From VAZQ01 sp963712565 (GTDB lineage Bacteria > Pseudomonadota > Alphaproteobacteria > Rhizobiales > Xanthobacteraceae): DNA of 64,000 nt. How positions within the stretch are numbered: position 1 is the stretch's first letter; the number at the start of each line of letters is the position of its first letter. Below the pieces are notes generated by a model, which was given only the letters and a program-made list of their open reading frames with translations, ran no database searches and had not been told where the DNA came from. The stretch covers positions 82,335-146,334 of the forward strand of contig CAVQIP010000052.1 of NCBI GenBank assembly GCA_963712565.1, in the 5' to 3' direction. The position numbers were made by a program, and so were the translations under genes. Positions 44,735 to 54,843 of the stretch are shown piece by piece.

Positions 44735-46164
44735 TGCGGATTGAGCCGCAGCCCCGTGAACTTCCACTGCGAAAGCTCCTCCATGGCGTAGCGCACGCCT
44801 TCGCGTCCGAAGCCGCTCGCGCCGACACCGCCAAATGGGTAAGTGTCGAGCCGGAAGCGGCTGGCGTCGTTGATCCAGAGCGAACCGACCCTGAGCTGGC
44901 GCGAAACCTTGAATGCCGTTTCCAGACTCGCGGTGAAGCAGGCACCCTGCAAGCCGAACTCGGACGAGTTCGCGAGCGCGAGCGCGGCGTCGACATCGGC
45001 GACGCCTTGCACGACCACGACCGGACCGAACGCCTCCTCGCGCATGAGCCGCGCCTCCGGCGGAGCATCCGCCACGATCGCCGGTCCAAGAATGGCGCCG
45101 CGTCGCTCCGGCTTGAGCACGAGCTTCGCCCCCTTGGCCACCGCATCGGCGACCATTTGCTCGACGCGGTCGGCGGCCGCGCTGCTCACCATCGGTCCGA
45201 CGTCGGTGGCGGCATCCTCGGGATCGCCGACCTTGAGCTTCCTTGCCGCGGCGACGAACAACTCGAGAAAGCGGTCGAACACCGCTCGCTCGACGATCAC
45301 GCGCTGAGCGGAGATACATTGCTGGCCGCTGGCTTCGAACGCTGCGCCCGCGATGCGCGCCGCGGCGTCGACGAGGTCGGCGTCCGCGCAGACGATGTTC
45401 GCCGCGTTGGAGCCCAGCTCGCCGACGAATTTCTTCGCGCCGGCGGCGCGCGCGAGCTCGTTGCCGGCAGCGGTGCTGCCGGTGACGGTGACGGCGGCGA
45501 CGAGCGGATGGGCGGCGAGGAGCTTCGCGGTCTCGCGCCCGCCCGGCACGACGTTGAACAGACCATCGGGCACGCCCGCCCGCTTCACCGCTTCCGCCAT
45601 CAGCAGCGCGACCTCGGTGCCGGGCGGCGACGGTTTCACCACGACGGCGTTGCCGACAGCGAGTGCCGGGGCGACTTTCTGAATCAGCAAATTGGCCGGT
45701 CCGTTGAACGGCGTGACGGCGGCCACCACGCCGTAGGGGATGCGGGTGGTGAAGCCGAAGCGGCCGGCGCCGGCCGCGGCGACGTCGAGCGGGAGCACTT
45801 CGCCCATGAGATGCGGCACTTGCGCGGCGCAGGCGCGGATGAAGGCGCCCACGCGCTTGGCTTCGAAGGTCGCGGCGCGTCGCGGCTTGCCGATGAAGCG
45901 GATGAGCGAGCGGACGATCTCGCCTTCGATCTTGTCGATGGCGTCGGCCGCCGCCGTGAGCCACTCGACGCGCTTGGCCGTGGTGACGCCCTGATGCGCG
46001 TGGAACGCCGCGTGCGCGTGCTCGACGGCGGCGGCAACGACCTTGGCGTCGGATTCGATGATGTGCGAGGCCACGGTCTCGTCGATCGGGCATACCAGGG
46101 GCGAGAGCGCGGCCTCGAACTTAACGGGTCCCCCGATCCACGGCATCAGCTGCGGTACGGTCAT
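44731..46164 (-). CDS. NAD(P)-dependent aldehyde dehydrogenase
   Basis: A 477-residue ALDH-superfamily enzyme. Cofactor and catalytic motifs: TPFNGPANLLIQKVAPAL, VVKPSPPGTEVALL, VTGSTAAGNELARAAG, the general base Glu in KFVGELGSNAANIV and nucleophile Cys in SGQQCISAQRVIV; EEAFGPVVVV and the C-terminal GVGASGFGREGVRYAMEE complete it. It oxidises an aldehyde or semialdehyde to the acid. It is the first gene of the Mo-hydroxylase operon. Confidence 0.93.
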   Translation of the reverse strand: MTVPQLMPWIGGPVKFEAALSPLVCPIDETVASHIIESDAKVVAAAVEHAHAAFHAHQGVTTAKRVEWLTAAADAIDKIEGEIVRSLIRFIGKPRRAATFEAKRVGAFIRACAAQVPHLMGEVLPLDVAAAGAGRFGFTTRIPYGVVAAVTPFNGPANLLIQKVAPALAVGNAVVVKPSPPGTEVALLMAEAVKRAGVPDGLFNVVPGGRETAKLLAAHPLVAAVTVTGSTAAGNELARAAGAKKFVGELGSNAANIVCADADLVDAAARIAGAAFEASGQQCISAQRVIVERAVFDRFLELFVAAARKLKVGDPEDAATDVGPMVSSAAADRVEQMVADAVAKGAKLVLKPERRGAILGPAIVADAPPEARLMREEAFGPVVVVQGVADVDAALALANSSEFGLQGACFTASLETAFKVSRQLRVGSLWINDASRFRLDTYPFGGVGASGFGREGVRYAMEELSQWKFTGLRLNPQ

Positions 46165-46251
46165 CGCGCCTCCTCCCCGTTTTTGTACTTGATCTTATAC
46201 CGGCACCAATCGACGACGGTCCACGTGAGTCATTCTCGGCGGCCAGTGGTA

Positions 46252-47246
46252 CTACACGTGCTGGCCCTCGCTCATCGGAATGTCGCGCAACGTGCTCGGC
46301 GCGAACAGCTCTTCGAGCTTGACGCGGCGGTCGGTCAGCCCGTGCTCGTGAGTGTATTGCAGCAGCGCCTCGATGGTGGGCCGGTTCGGCTCGATGCCGT
46401 ACGGGTACCAGTCCGGCCCGATGATCGCTCTTTCTTCCTCGAGCAGCGGCTGCAGCCAGGCCGAACGACACCTTGGGCGAGCCCATGTCGGCCAGCAGAT
46501 GATAGGCGTGCTCCTTGGCGCGGCAGAGCGCCTTGTACATGCTCAGCGCCACCCACGGATTCGCCTCGTAGACGTCGCGGCGGATCACGACGGTGTGCAT
46601 GATCGGGTAGATCTTGGTACGGCGGTAATAATCCTTCTCCACTTCGGCGTAGTTCGGGAACAGCCGGCGCACCTTGGGCGAGCCGCGGCGGAAAGCGAGC
46701 GGGTTGTTGGCGGTCATCATGAAGTCGATCTCGCCGCGCTCGAGCAGGTCGCCGAGCTCGGTGCCGGACGGCGCCTGGGTGAGTCGGATATCGGGCGGCA
46801 GCTTGCGGCCGAGGCGGTCGGCGCGGCCCTGCACCCATTCGACGTCGCTCGGCAGGACGCCGTAGTCGTGCTGGAGGAGGCCGCGCATATAGACCGCCGC
46901 GGTCATGGTGTATTCGGGCACGCCGCCGCGCTTGCCCTTGAGGTCGGCCGGCGTCTTGATCCCCTTGTCGGTGTTGATGAAGAAGTAGCCGTGGCGGAAA
47001 ACCCGCGATGGAAAAACCGGGATGGCGACGAAGGGCGCCGCGCCCGTGCTCACCAGCGTGGCGTGGTTCGACAGCGACATTTCCGAGATTTCGAATTCCT
47101 TGAACTGCAGCATGCGCCAGAAAATGTCCGGGGGTTGCGAGGCGATGTAGTTCAGGTCGATGCCTTCGGGCTGGATCGATCCCGTCACGCAGGGCGAGCG
47201 TGCGGTCGTAGGGACCGCACGCGAATGTCAGGCGCAGCTTGCTCAT
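46252..47246 (-). CDS. 4,5-dihydroxyphthalate decarboxylase-like protein (two frameshifts)
   Basis: A roughly 331-residue protein with the periplasmic-binding-protein type II fold of the Pht5 family but no signal peptide, so it is cytoplasmic and probably an enzyme. Start MSKLRLTFACGPYDRTLALR, then EFEISEMSLSNHATLVSTG and GVPEYTMTAAVYMRGLLQHD. Two extra bases break it: one at about 47180-47190, after LALRDG and before SIQPEG, and one at about 46463, after SFG and before WLQPLLEEERA. Pht5 decarboxylates 4,5-dihydroxyphthalate to protocatechuate; related proteins are often annotated as ABC binding proteins. A paralogue is at 56436. Confidence 0.82.
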
Positions 47247-47414
47247 GGTTTTTCCTCACGGAGGTCTCCCACGCTGTCGCGGCGGTCGGGGGCTGTCAAG
47301 CTGGCGTGCGTCCTGCGTCCGTAGCGGCGTGCGGTCGCGGCGCGCGATGCTGGCAGATACGTTCGAAATGACATAGCTTCGAGCCACGGGCGGGTTCAGC
47401 AGCGAGCCAAGCAG

Positions 47415-48394
47415 ATGTTGCAGCTTTTGCGTCGATCCACGATCGTTGTCCTGGCGCTCCTTGCGCTGCCGGCGCCAGGCGCCGCGCAGAATTATCCCGA
47501 GCGCGTCGTCCGCATCGTCAATCCGTACCCGCCCGGCGGCTCGGTCGACGTGATGGCGCGCATCCTGGCGCAGAAGCTCACCGACAATCTCGGCCAGCAA
47601 TTCATCGTCGAGAATCGATCCGGCGGCGGCGGCAACACCGGCAGCGAGTCGGTGGCCAAGTCGGATCCCGACGGCTACACGCTGCTGTTCACCGCGCCCG
47701 GACCGCTCACCGTCAACCAGACGCTCTACAGCAAGCTGCCGTTCGATCCGGCCAAGGATTTCGCTCCGATCGCGCTGTTTGCGCGCGCGCCGATCGTGCT
47801 GATGGTGCATCCGGACGTGCCAGCGCAACAACGTCCAGGAGCTGATCGCGCTCGCCAAAAAGCAGCCGGGCAAGATCAATTTCGCCTCGGCGGGCATCGG
47901 CACGACCAATCATCTCTCCGGCGAGCTGTTCAAGAGCATGGCGAAGATCGACATCGTCCACGTGCCCTATCGCGGGGCGGGACCGGCCATGAACGATCTG
48001 ATCGGCGGACACATTCAGATGTTCTTCGATCTCCTGCCGGTCAGCCTGCCGCAGATCACCGGCGGCAAGGTGCGCGCGCTGGCCAATGCCGGCGCGAACG
48101 CGGCCGGCGGCGCTGCGCGAGCCTGCCGACGGTCGCGGAGCAGGGCCTGCCCGGCTTCGACGCGTCGTCCTGGGTCGGCTTGGTGGCGCCGGTCCAAGAC
48201 GCCGGCGCCGGTGCTGGCCAAGCTACGCGCCGAGGTCGCCAAGGCGATCGAAGTCGCCCGATATCGTCGCGCGCATCCACGAGCTCGGCTCCGAGCCGGG
48301 CACCGCCTTCGGCAAGGATTTCGGGACCTTCATGGCGGCCGAGACCAAGAAATGGGCCGAGGTCATCCGCGTGTCGGGCGCCAAGGCGGATTGA
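47415..48394 (+). CDS. Tripartite tricarboxylate transporter (Bug/TctC) substrate-binding protein, multiply frameshifted
   Basis: A roughly 325-residue receptor, recognisable by signal peptide MLQLLRRSTIVVLALLALPA, YPERVVRIVNPYPPGGSVDV, IVENRSGGGGNTGSESVA and YRGAGPAMNDLIGGHIQ. The frame changes about four times (near 47820, 48108, 48195 and 48262); the last part (SPDIVARIHELGSEPGTAFG) is sound in its own frame. This is more damage than in any neighbour, so it may be a decaying gene or several sequencing errors. It reads divergently from the decarboxylase-like gene at 46252. Confidence 0.8.
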
Positions 48395-48420
48395 TGAGTT
48401 GGATGTGCGACCGGGCCACT

Positions 48421-48485
48421 TGCTCGGTGCGCTCCCTCCCCCGCTTGCGGGTCCCGCTTGCGGGGGAGGGAGCAGACCGAGTTTG
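48421..48485. repeat. Palindromic intergenic element, family B
   Basis: CTCCCTCCCCCGCTTGCGGG and CCCGCTTGCGGGGGAGGGAG, followed by the tail CAGACCGAGTTTG that recurs at 49965, 62325 and, inverted, at 54841. It separates the Bug gene from the convergent FAD hydroxylase gene. Confidence 0.75.
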
Positions 48486-48543
48486 CCGCCTGCTCTGATT
48501 TCATCCCGCATGAAAACCCTCATGCAACACTCAGGCCAGTGGC

Positions 48544-49764
48544 TCATGCAATCCGCTCGGCTTCGCGCAGGCTCTCGATCAGCGAGCTGCGCAGCAGGAA
48601 GGCGCGGGCGAGCTTGGGGTCTTCCGCGGTCCGGCGCAACTCGTCGTGGTTCTTCCGGCGCACCGCGGGATCGCGCTCCGCCAGCAGCCGCTTGTTGCGG
48701 ATGGTCTGTGCCTGCGTGTGCTGCAAGGCGACGTGGCGGCGCTGGCGCTCGTAGCGGTCGAGCACGTCGTCGGCCGCCTCCCCGCGCAGGATCTGGATGA
48801 GCTTCTCCGCCAGGTTGAACGCGTCGTGGATGCCGCTGTTCATGCCCATGGCGCCGATCGGGCTGTTCACATGCGCCGCGTCGCCGGCGAGGATCGCCCG
48901 GCCGACCCGGAATTTTTTCGCCACCCGCTGGTGCACGACGTAGAGGTTGCTGCCGACGATGTCGAACGCCCGGCCGGTCGGCAGAAAGCGCTGCAACCGG
49001 GCCTGCAGCGCCTCCGCACGCGTGAGCGCGTTCTCGTCGTCGTCGGGCGCGGTCGGAAAATGCACGCGCCAGCGGTCGGGCGGACCCTTCCAGTGGAACA
49101 GGTTCGACCATTCCTCGGGATCGGAGATGTAATTGCGCTCGGTATAGCCGTGCCGCCTGAAGTCGTAGGCGACTTCGATATTCAAGGTGCGGTCGGGATA
49201 GGTGAAGCCCTCGAATTCGATGCCGAGCTCCTTGCGCACGATGCTGCGCGCGCCTTCGCCGCTGACGAGATAGGCGCCGCGAATGATTTCCGATTCGCCG
49301 GCCGGGCCGGTCACCTGCGCCGCCACGCCGTCGGCGCTTTGGGTGAATGCCGTAAACGTCGTCGACAGCCGCAGGTCGATGTCGGGATGCGCCTTCGCGA
49401 GCGCGAGCGCTTCCTCCACGATCTTGATGCGCTCGCACTGCAGCACATAGGGAAAGCGCGTATCGTCCTTGAGATGGCGGTGATCGAACTCGGCGATCAG
49501 CCTGTTGTCGTGGCGGTCCCAATAGTGGAACAGCGGCGCGACGATGCCGCGCGGCTCGAGCTTGTGGTAGAGGCCGATGCGGTCGAGCATTTCCAAGGTC
49601 GCGGGATGGTTGGTTCCCGCGCGCGGCACCTGTTCGAGGAAATTGTCCTCACCCAGCGCCTCGATCAGGCAGACGCGCACGCCCGCTTGCGCCAAGGCGA
49701 GCGACAGGCACAGCCCGACCGGCCCGGCGCCGACGACGATCACGCGGTTGGAGAATTGGTCCAT
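48544..49764 (-). CDS. FAD-dependent aromatic hydroxylase, MhpA-like
   Basis: A 406-residue class A flavoprotein monooxygenase. Rossmann motif VIVVGAGPVGLCLSLALA near the N-terminus, DG-type motif YLVSGEGARSIVRKELGIEF (DG replaced by EG), and GD motif RAILAGDAAHVNSPIGAMGM. The family (3-(3-hydroxyphenyl)propionate hydroxylase, PF01494) adds a hydroxyl group ortho to a phenol using NADH. MhpA is usually longer because of a C-terminal thioredoxin-like domain missing here. A paralogue with the same length and C-terminal sequence style lies at 55055. Confidence 0.87.
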   Translation of the reverse strand: MDQFSNRVIVVGAGPVGLCLSLALAQAGVRVCLIEALGEDNFLEQVPRAGTNHPATLEMLDRIGLYHKLEPRGIVAPLFHYWDRHDNRLIAEFDHRHLKDDTRFPYVLQCERIKIVEEALALAKAHPDIDLRLSTTFTAFTQSADGVAAQVTGPAGESEIIRGAYLVSGEGARSIVRKELGIEFEGFTYPDRTLNIEVAYDFRRHGYTERNYISDPEEWSNLFHWKGPPDRWRVHFPTAPDDDENALTRAEALQARLQRFLPTGRAFDIVGSNLYVVHQRVAKKFRVGRAILAGDAAHVNSPIGAMGMNSGIHDAFNLAEKLIQILRGEAADDVLDRYERQRRHVALQHTQAQTIRNKRLLAERDPAVRRKNHDELRRTAEDPKLARAFLLRSSLIESLREAERIA

Positions 49765-49800
49765 GCAAGCTCGCAGGATGTGCCGCGAGCTCGGTGGACT

Positions 49801-49970
49801 CCCTCTCCCCGTTGCGGGAGAGGGTTGGGGTGAGGGGGTTCGAAGCCTATCGCGAGACCTTATCCCCTCAGCCCCACCCCTCTCCCACGCAAGTCGGGCT
49901 TGCCCGACTTGCGCGAAATATAAGACGCGACCCGGGCAAGCCCGGGGCGCGTGGGAGAGGGAGCAGACCG
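49801..49970. repeat. Palindromic intergenic element, family B, with two perfect hairpins
   Basis: CCCTCTCCCCGTTGCGGGAG and AGGGTTGGGGTGAGGG begin the element. GCAAGTCGGGC (49889-49899) pairs perfectly with GCCCGACTTGC (49902-49912), and CCCGGGC (49931-49937) with GCCCGGG (49940-49946). It ends GTGGGAGAGGGAGCAGACCG. It fills the 233-bp gap between two minus-strand genes. Confidence 0.78.
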
Positions 49971-49997
49971 AGCCAGCCTCCAGTTAGCGGGTAACAC

Positions 49998-50397
49998 TCA
50001 ATTCTTCGCCGGTGCGACGTCCTTCACCGCGCCGATCCAGCCGGTGTGGGTGAGGTCGAACACGATCCCGAGCGGGTCCTTGTACTTGGCCTCGTAGTAG
50101 GAGTGCGCGGTCTGCCCGGCGGGCGGAGGGCTCGGGTCGGCCGGCGAGATATTTGCCGCCGGCATTGACGACCTTCTTCTCGGCCGCGTCGAGATCGTCC
50201 ACCCACATGCCGAAATGATAGATGCCGACCTTCTCGTCGCCCTCCTGCTTGAGCAGCGCGACGTTGACGGTGCCGTCGGAGACGTAGAGCCCGCGCCGGG
50301 CCTTGCCCGCCACCTTCATGTCGAAGGCATCCTCGAAAAACTTCGCGGCCTTTTCCGGATCGGGAACGATGAGCGCGATGTGGCGAAGCTTGGCCAT
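49998..50397 (-). CDS. VOC (glyoxalase/bleomycin-resistance) family protein, one frameshift
   Basis: A roughly 132-residue metal-binding protein of the vicinal-oxygen-chelate superfamily. N-terminal module AKLRHIALIVPDPEKAAKFF with metal His, then GIYHFGMWVDDLDAAEKKV, and in another frame after an extra base near 50137 the C-terminal module PPPAGQTAHSYYEAKYKDP and GIVFDLTHTGWIGAVKD. VOC proteins include glyoxalase I and extradiol dioxygenases; the small size favours a lyase/isomerase. It reads divergently from the UbiD-family gene, so it may be part of the same module. Confidence 0.82.
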
Positions 50398-50508
50398 GGC
50401 GGTTGTCCTTGTTGGCGAACGGGGATGGCGAAGAATAGCGAGGAACGGCGCCTCACCACAAGGCGCCGGGCCTGATATCCTGCATCTTACCGGGCGCTTG
50501 CGGAACGA

Positions 50509-51931
50509 ATGGGAATGTACAAGGACCTGCGCGAATTCATCGAGCGTGTCGACGAGCTCCACGCGCTGCGGCGGATCGAGGGCGCCGACCCGCGCTTCGA
50601 GATCGGCGGCGATCACCGAGGTCGCCGCCGGGCAACCCGATTGTCCGGCGCTGCTGTTCGACGCCATCAAGGGCTTCCCGCGCGGCTTTCGCATCTTCAC
50701 CAACGCCACCGCCAGTCCGCAGCGGGCGGCGCTCGCGCTCGGCATCGATCCCGCATTGCGGCCGCTCGACGCGCTCAAGGCCTGGATGGAGAAGCGCAAG
50801 ACGCTGCAACCGCAGCAGCCGGCCGCGGTCAAGGACGCGGCCTTCCTGCAGAACACCAAGCAAGGCGCCGAGGTCGACCTCGCAAGATTTCCGGCGCCGG
50901 TGTGGCACCGCCACGACGGCGGCCCCTTCATCGGCTCGGGCTCGATCGTGATCATGCGCGATCCCGACGGCGGCTGGATCAATGCCTCGATCTATCGCGT
51001 CCAGGTGCACGGCCGGAACAAGGTCACCGTCCAGTTCGACCATGCCGGCCGGCACGGCGCCATCATCGCCAGGAAATACTGGGAAGCGGGCAAGCCCTGT
51101 CCGCTCGCCGTCGTCAACGGCCAGGATCCGGCGCTGTTCATCGCCGGCTTCGAATATCTGCCGGCCGGGCAATCGGAATACGAGTTCGCCGGCGCCATCA
51201 AAGGCGCGCCGATCGAGGTCCATCCCGGACCGCTGACCGGTCTGCCGATCCCGGCGCAGGCCGAGATCGTGTTCGAAGGCCATCTTCTGCCGATGAGCGA
51301 GACGACGCTGCCGGAAGGGCCGTTCGGCGAGTTCACCGGCTATTACGCCTCGGAGGCGCGGCCGGCGCCGGTGATGGAGGTGACCGCCATCCATCATCGC
51401 GACGATCCGATCCTTCTGGGATCGCCGCCGATGAAGCCGCCGCGCTTTCATTTCGGGCTGCCGTTCCGCGCCGCCACCATCTGGCAGAACCTCGAAACCG
51501 CCGGCGTCACCGACGTGGTGGGCGCCTGGCAGCACGTCTCGCAGCTCATGACCGTGGTGGCGCTCAAGCAGCGCTACGACGGCCATGCCAAGCGCGCCGC
51601 GCTCGTGGCCGCCGCCCACAGCTACATGGCGCGCATCGTGGTGGTGGTGGACGAGGACATCGATCCGTCCAACCTCAACGACGTGATGTGGGCGGTCGCG
51701 ACCCGGTGCGAGCCGTCGGAGCAGCTCGACATCATCCGCAACGCCTGGAGCTCGGCGCTCGATCCGCGCATTCCCGCGGCCGCCAAGGAACGCGGCATCA
51801 CCTCGCATTCCAAGGTGATCATCGAGGCCTGCCGCCCGTTTCCCTGGATCGACAAGTTTCCGCCGACCTCGGCGCTGTCGCTCGCGGAGGCGCGCGCGAT
51901 CGAGGCGAAGTGGGGGGAAATGTTGAAGTAA
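50509..51931 (+). CDS. UbiD-family decarboxylase (one frameshift)
   Basis: A roughly 473-residue prenylated-FMN-dependent (de)carboxylase. Catalytic Glu pair in EGPFGEFTGYYASEARP and the Arg of NASIYRVQVHG, with the prFMN/Mn site around DGGWINASIYR, match the E-R-E triad region of UbiD/AroY enzymes. N-terminal MGMYKDLREFIERVDELHAL is in one frame, the rest (ITEVAAGQPDCPALLFDAIK) in another; an extra base lies at about 50610. UbiD enzymes decarboxylate aromatic acids such as protocatechuate, phthaloyl-CoA or cinnamate and need UbiX to supply prFMN; no UbiX is in the window. Confidence 0.88.
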
Positions 51932-51950
51932 CGGCGCTGAACCCTCGCTC

Positions 51951-52101
51951 CGTCATCCTGAGGCGCCCGCGCAAAGCCTGGTCTTTCCCGGTCGGCGAAT
52001 CTCATGCGCACGGGCCTCGAAGGATGAACGGCCCCGACGTCCGGGCCGTCGCCCTTCGAGGCTCGCCCGAAAACGGGCTCGCACCTCAGGGTGACGGCGA
52101 A
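51951..52101. repeat. Palindromic intergenic element, family C, complex
   Basis: CGTCATCCTGAGGCGCCCGC, CGGGCCTCGAAGGATGAACG, then GGCCGTCGCCCTTCGAGGCT with CGAAAACGGGCTCGCACCTC and AGGGTGACG. Nested inverted repeats fill the space between convergent UbiD and ABC genes. Confidence 0.65.
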
Positions 52102-52111
52102 GCAACGAGCG

Positions 52112-53170
52112 TCAATTCCCGAACGGCTTCTCCCGCTCCAGCCGCGCCTTCGCTTCCTTGGCGACATTGAGGTCGAACAGCTGGGTGCGGGTGACCTTCT
52201 TCTCCACGAAGGTGAAATATTTCCCGCTCCAGAAATCCTGCATCGTCATGATCGATTCGACCAGCGGCAGCCCGTCATCGGCGATGTAGGACCAGTGCGG
52301 CGCGATCGCCTTCACCAGCTCCGGCTTGTTGAGCGCCGTGTTCTTCGCCAGGATATCGACGATGTCGGCATGCGCGCCCGGGTCCTTGGCGGCGGCGTTG
52401 AATTCCTTGATCCCTTGCAGATAGGCCATGGCGAAGCGCACCACCGCGTCGCGGTTCTTCTGCAGAAAATCCTTGCGCACGGCGTAGGTCGCGATCTCGG
52501 CGCCCGGCGCGATCTGATCGCCGTTGGCGACCATCGGGCCCCATTTGTTGTTCTGGGCGAAGAAGCCGAACTGGTAAGCGAGGTCGGTCGCGTCGACTTG
52601 ATTCTGCCCCAGCATCCGCATCAGGTCGGGCTGCGGCACGTTCACGATCCACTGCACGTCCTTGGCGGGGTCGAGGCCGGCCTTCAGCAGAGCCTGCGCG
52701 GCGTTGTACTGGTTGATGCTGCCGAGCGCGCCGACGCCGATCCGCTTGCCCTTGAGCTTGCCGAAGTCGGCGAGCGTGCGCACGCCCTCGTCGGCGACCG
52801 CCTGCGTCACGTTCATGACGGTGTAGCCGAAGCCGGGACGATTGTGGCCGCGGTCGAGAATGACCACCAGCGGCGCGCCCTTGGCGATGCTGTTGAACAG
52901 GCTGGCATTGGCCGTCATCAGCGTGAACTCGAGCTCGCCGGCGATGATCGAGGGGACGGCGAACGCGCCGTCCTCGAAGCGCTTGGTCTCGATCTCGAGA
53001 TTGAGCTTCTTGAAGTAGCCCTTCTCGCGCGCGATGAAGAATCCGCCGCCGGTGATGAACGGCCCTTCGCCGACGCGCACGACGTCGGCGGCGCCGGCCG
53101 GAATGGTTGCCACCATCGCGGCGCAAAGGCCCAAGCTCGCCGCCACTACGCTCTTGCCCGCTCTCGTCAT
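52112..53170 (-). CDS. ABC transporter substrate-binding protein, NitT/TauT family
   Basis: A 352-residue periplasmic binding protein. The signal peptide covers residues 1 to about 27 (...AAMVATIPAGAAD). FIAREKGYFKKLNLEIETKR, then LADFGKLKGKRIGVGALGSI, are typical for the NMT1/SsuA fold. It is the last gene of an operon ATPase-permease-binding protein (order along the minus strand), reversed compared with the system at 6027-8449. Ligand unknown; location in an aromatic-acid neighbourhood suggests an aromatic or carboxylate ligand. Confidence 0.9.
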   Translation of the reverse strand: MTRAGKSVVAASLGLCAAMVATIPAGAADVVRVGEGPFITGGGFFIAREKGYFKKLNLEIETKRFEDGAFAVPSIIAGELEFTLMTANASLFNSIAKGAPLVVILDRGHNRPGFGYTVMNVTQAVADEGVRTLADFGKLKGKRIGVGALGSINQYNAAQALLKAGLDPAKDVQWIVNVPQPDLMRMLGQNQVDATDLAYQFGFFAQNNKWGPMVANGDQIAPGAEIATYAVRKDFLQKNRDAVVRFAMAYLQGIKEFNAAAKDPGAHADIVDILAKNTALNKPELVKAIAPHWSYIADDGLPLVESIMTMQDFWSGKYFTFVEKKVTRTQLFDLNVAKEAKARLEREKPFGN

Positions 53171-53188
53171 ATCCGCCTCCGTTGACCG

Positions 53189-53962
53189 TCAGCCGTGGTC
53201 GACCCACGGCGCGACCTTGCGGTCGATCCATTGCTGCAATTTGATGACAACAGCCCCGACCACCGCAAGCACAATCAGGCTGGCGAACACCTTTTCGGTC
53301 TCCATCACCTGCCCGGAGCTGATCAGCAGCCAGCCCATGCCGCCCTGGCTCGATCCGCCGATCATCTCGGCGGCCACCACCAGAATGATCGCGACTCCCA
53401 TGCCGAGATGCAGGCCGGCGAAAATGCTCGGGACGGCGGCGGGGATCACCACCTTGAGCTGGATTTGCCTGGCATTCGCGCCAAGGTCCTTCGCCGCCTT
53501 GATCAGGCCGCGGTCGGTCTGGCGGATGCCGGCATAGGTGCTGATCACGATGGGAAAGAACGCGCTCACCGCGCTGATCACGATCTTGTAGGCCTCGCCG
53601 GTTCCGACCCAGATGATCAGCAGCGGGATCAGCGAGATTTTCGGCAGCGGATAGAGCGCGGCGATCCAGACGTCGGCGACCCGCGCCACCGTGCGCGACA
53701 TGCCCATCACCACGCCGAGTACGATCCCGAACACGGCGGCGAGCGCGAATCCGACGAAGATGCGCAGCAAGGTGATGCCGAGATGATAGGGCATCGAGCC
53801 GTCGGCGATCATGCGCCAGAGATAGCCGAGGACCGACGACGGCGCCGGCAGGTAGATCGGCGCGATCCCGCGCAGCCGCACCAGCGCCTCCCACGCCACC
53901 AGCACGGCGACGATCGTCAGCATGGGCACGGCGCTCGCCCACAGCCTGCGCGCTTGCGTCAT
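53189..53962 (-). CDS. ABC transporter permease, NitT/TauT family
   Basis: A 257-residue inner-membrane subunit with about six transmembrane helices and the coupling segment GANARQIQLKVVIPAAVP. It overlaps the ATPase gene by 4 bp and is followed by the binding-protein gene 18 bp downstream. Confidence 0.92.
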   Translation of the reverse strand: MTQARRLWASAVPMLTIVAVLVAWEALVRLRGIAPIYLPAPSSVLGYLWRMIADGSMPYHLGITLLRIFVGFALAAVFGIVLGVVMGMSRTVARVADVWIAALYPLPKISLIPLLIIWVGTGEAYKIVISAVSAFFPIVISTYAGIRQTDRGLIKAAKDLGANARQIQLKVVIPAAVPSIFAGLHLGMGVAIILVVAAEMIGGSSQGGMGWLLISSGQVMETEKVFASLIVLAVVGAVVIKLQQWIDRKVAPWVDHG

Positions 53963-54768
53963 TGCGCGTCCACCGTCGATTGCTGCTCCATGCTCTTCGT
54001 CACCTCCTCGCGGATGAGGTGGAAAGTGCGGTCGAACAGCGTGCCGAAGAGCGGCGAATTGACCATTTCAAGCGAGCGCGGGCGCGGCAGATCGACGGCG
54101 ATCACGTCCTTGATGCGGCCCGGCCGCGCGGTCATGACCACGACCTCGTCGCCGAGCAGGATCGCCTCCTCGATCGCATGGGTGACGAACAGAATGGTCT
54201 TGTGCGTTTGGTCGAAGATGCGCAGCAGCTCTTCCTGCATCACGATCTTGGTCTGCGCATCGAGCGCCGCGAACGGCTCGTCCATCAGCAGGATCGGCCG
54301 CTCCATGATCAGCGCGCGCGCGAGCGCGACGCGCTGGCGCATGCCGCCGGACAATTGGCCGGGCAGGTGGCGTTCGAAGCCGCGCAATCCGACCGAGGAA
54401 ATCAGCGTCCGCGCCCGCTCGTGCCGCGCCGCCTTGGCCATGCCGCGCATCTCGAGGCCGAAGGCGACGTTGTCGATGACGTTGCGCCAGGGGAACAGGT
54501 TGAGGTTCTGCCACACCATCACGGAGTCGGCGCCGAGCGGATGTTCGACACCGCGCCGCTGCGGGTCCTCGATCCTGACGCTGCCGCCGGTCGCGCGTTC
54601 CAGGCCGGCGATGATCTGGATCAGCGTGCTTTTGCCGCACCCGCTCGGCCCGAGCAGACAGGTGATCCGACGCGAGCGGAAGCGGTGGGAGAAATGCTCG
54701 AGCGCGACCACGCTGGTGCCGCCGAGGCCCGGCCAGGTCTGCGACACGTCCGTGACCACGACATCCAT
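53959..54768 (-). CDS. ABC transporter ATPase, NitT/TauT family
   Basis: A 269-residue ATPase. Walker A LLGPSGCGKSTLIQ, Q-loop MVWQNLNLFPW, signature LPGQLSGGMRQRVALARAL, Walker B ILLMDEPFAALD and switch His in FVTHAIEEAILL are all intact. The ATG at 54768 was chosen because the domain begins at MDVVVTDVSQTW; an upstream in-frame start adds only low-complexity sequence. First gene of a three-gene operon. Confidence 0.93.
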   Translation of the reverse strand: MDVVVTDVSQTWPGLGGTSVVALEHFSHRFRSRRITCLLGPSGCGKSTLIQIIAGLERATGGSVRIEDPQRRGVEHPLGADSVMVWQNLNLFPWRNVIDNVAFGLEMRGMAKAARHERARTLISSVGLRGFERHLPGQLSGGMRQRVALARALIMERPILLMDEPFAALDAQTKIVMQEELLRIFDQTHKTILFVTHAIEEAILLGDEVVVMTARPGRIKDVIAVDLPRPRSLEMVNSPLFGTLFDRTFHLIREEVTKSMEQQSTVDAQ

Positions 54769-54843
54769 GGCGCGAGCATGCCATGCAGGGGCGGGGTCGT
54801 CATCCGGCGACGACCTGCGTTGCGTTTGCCGGCGCGCCGGACT

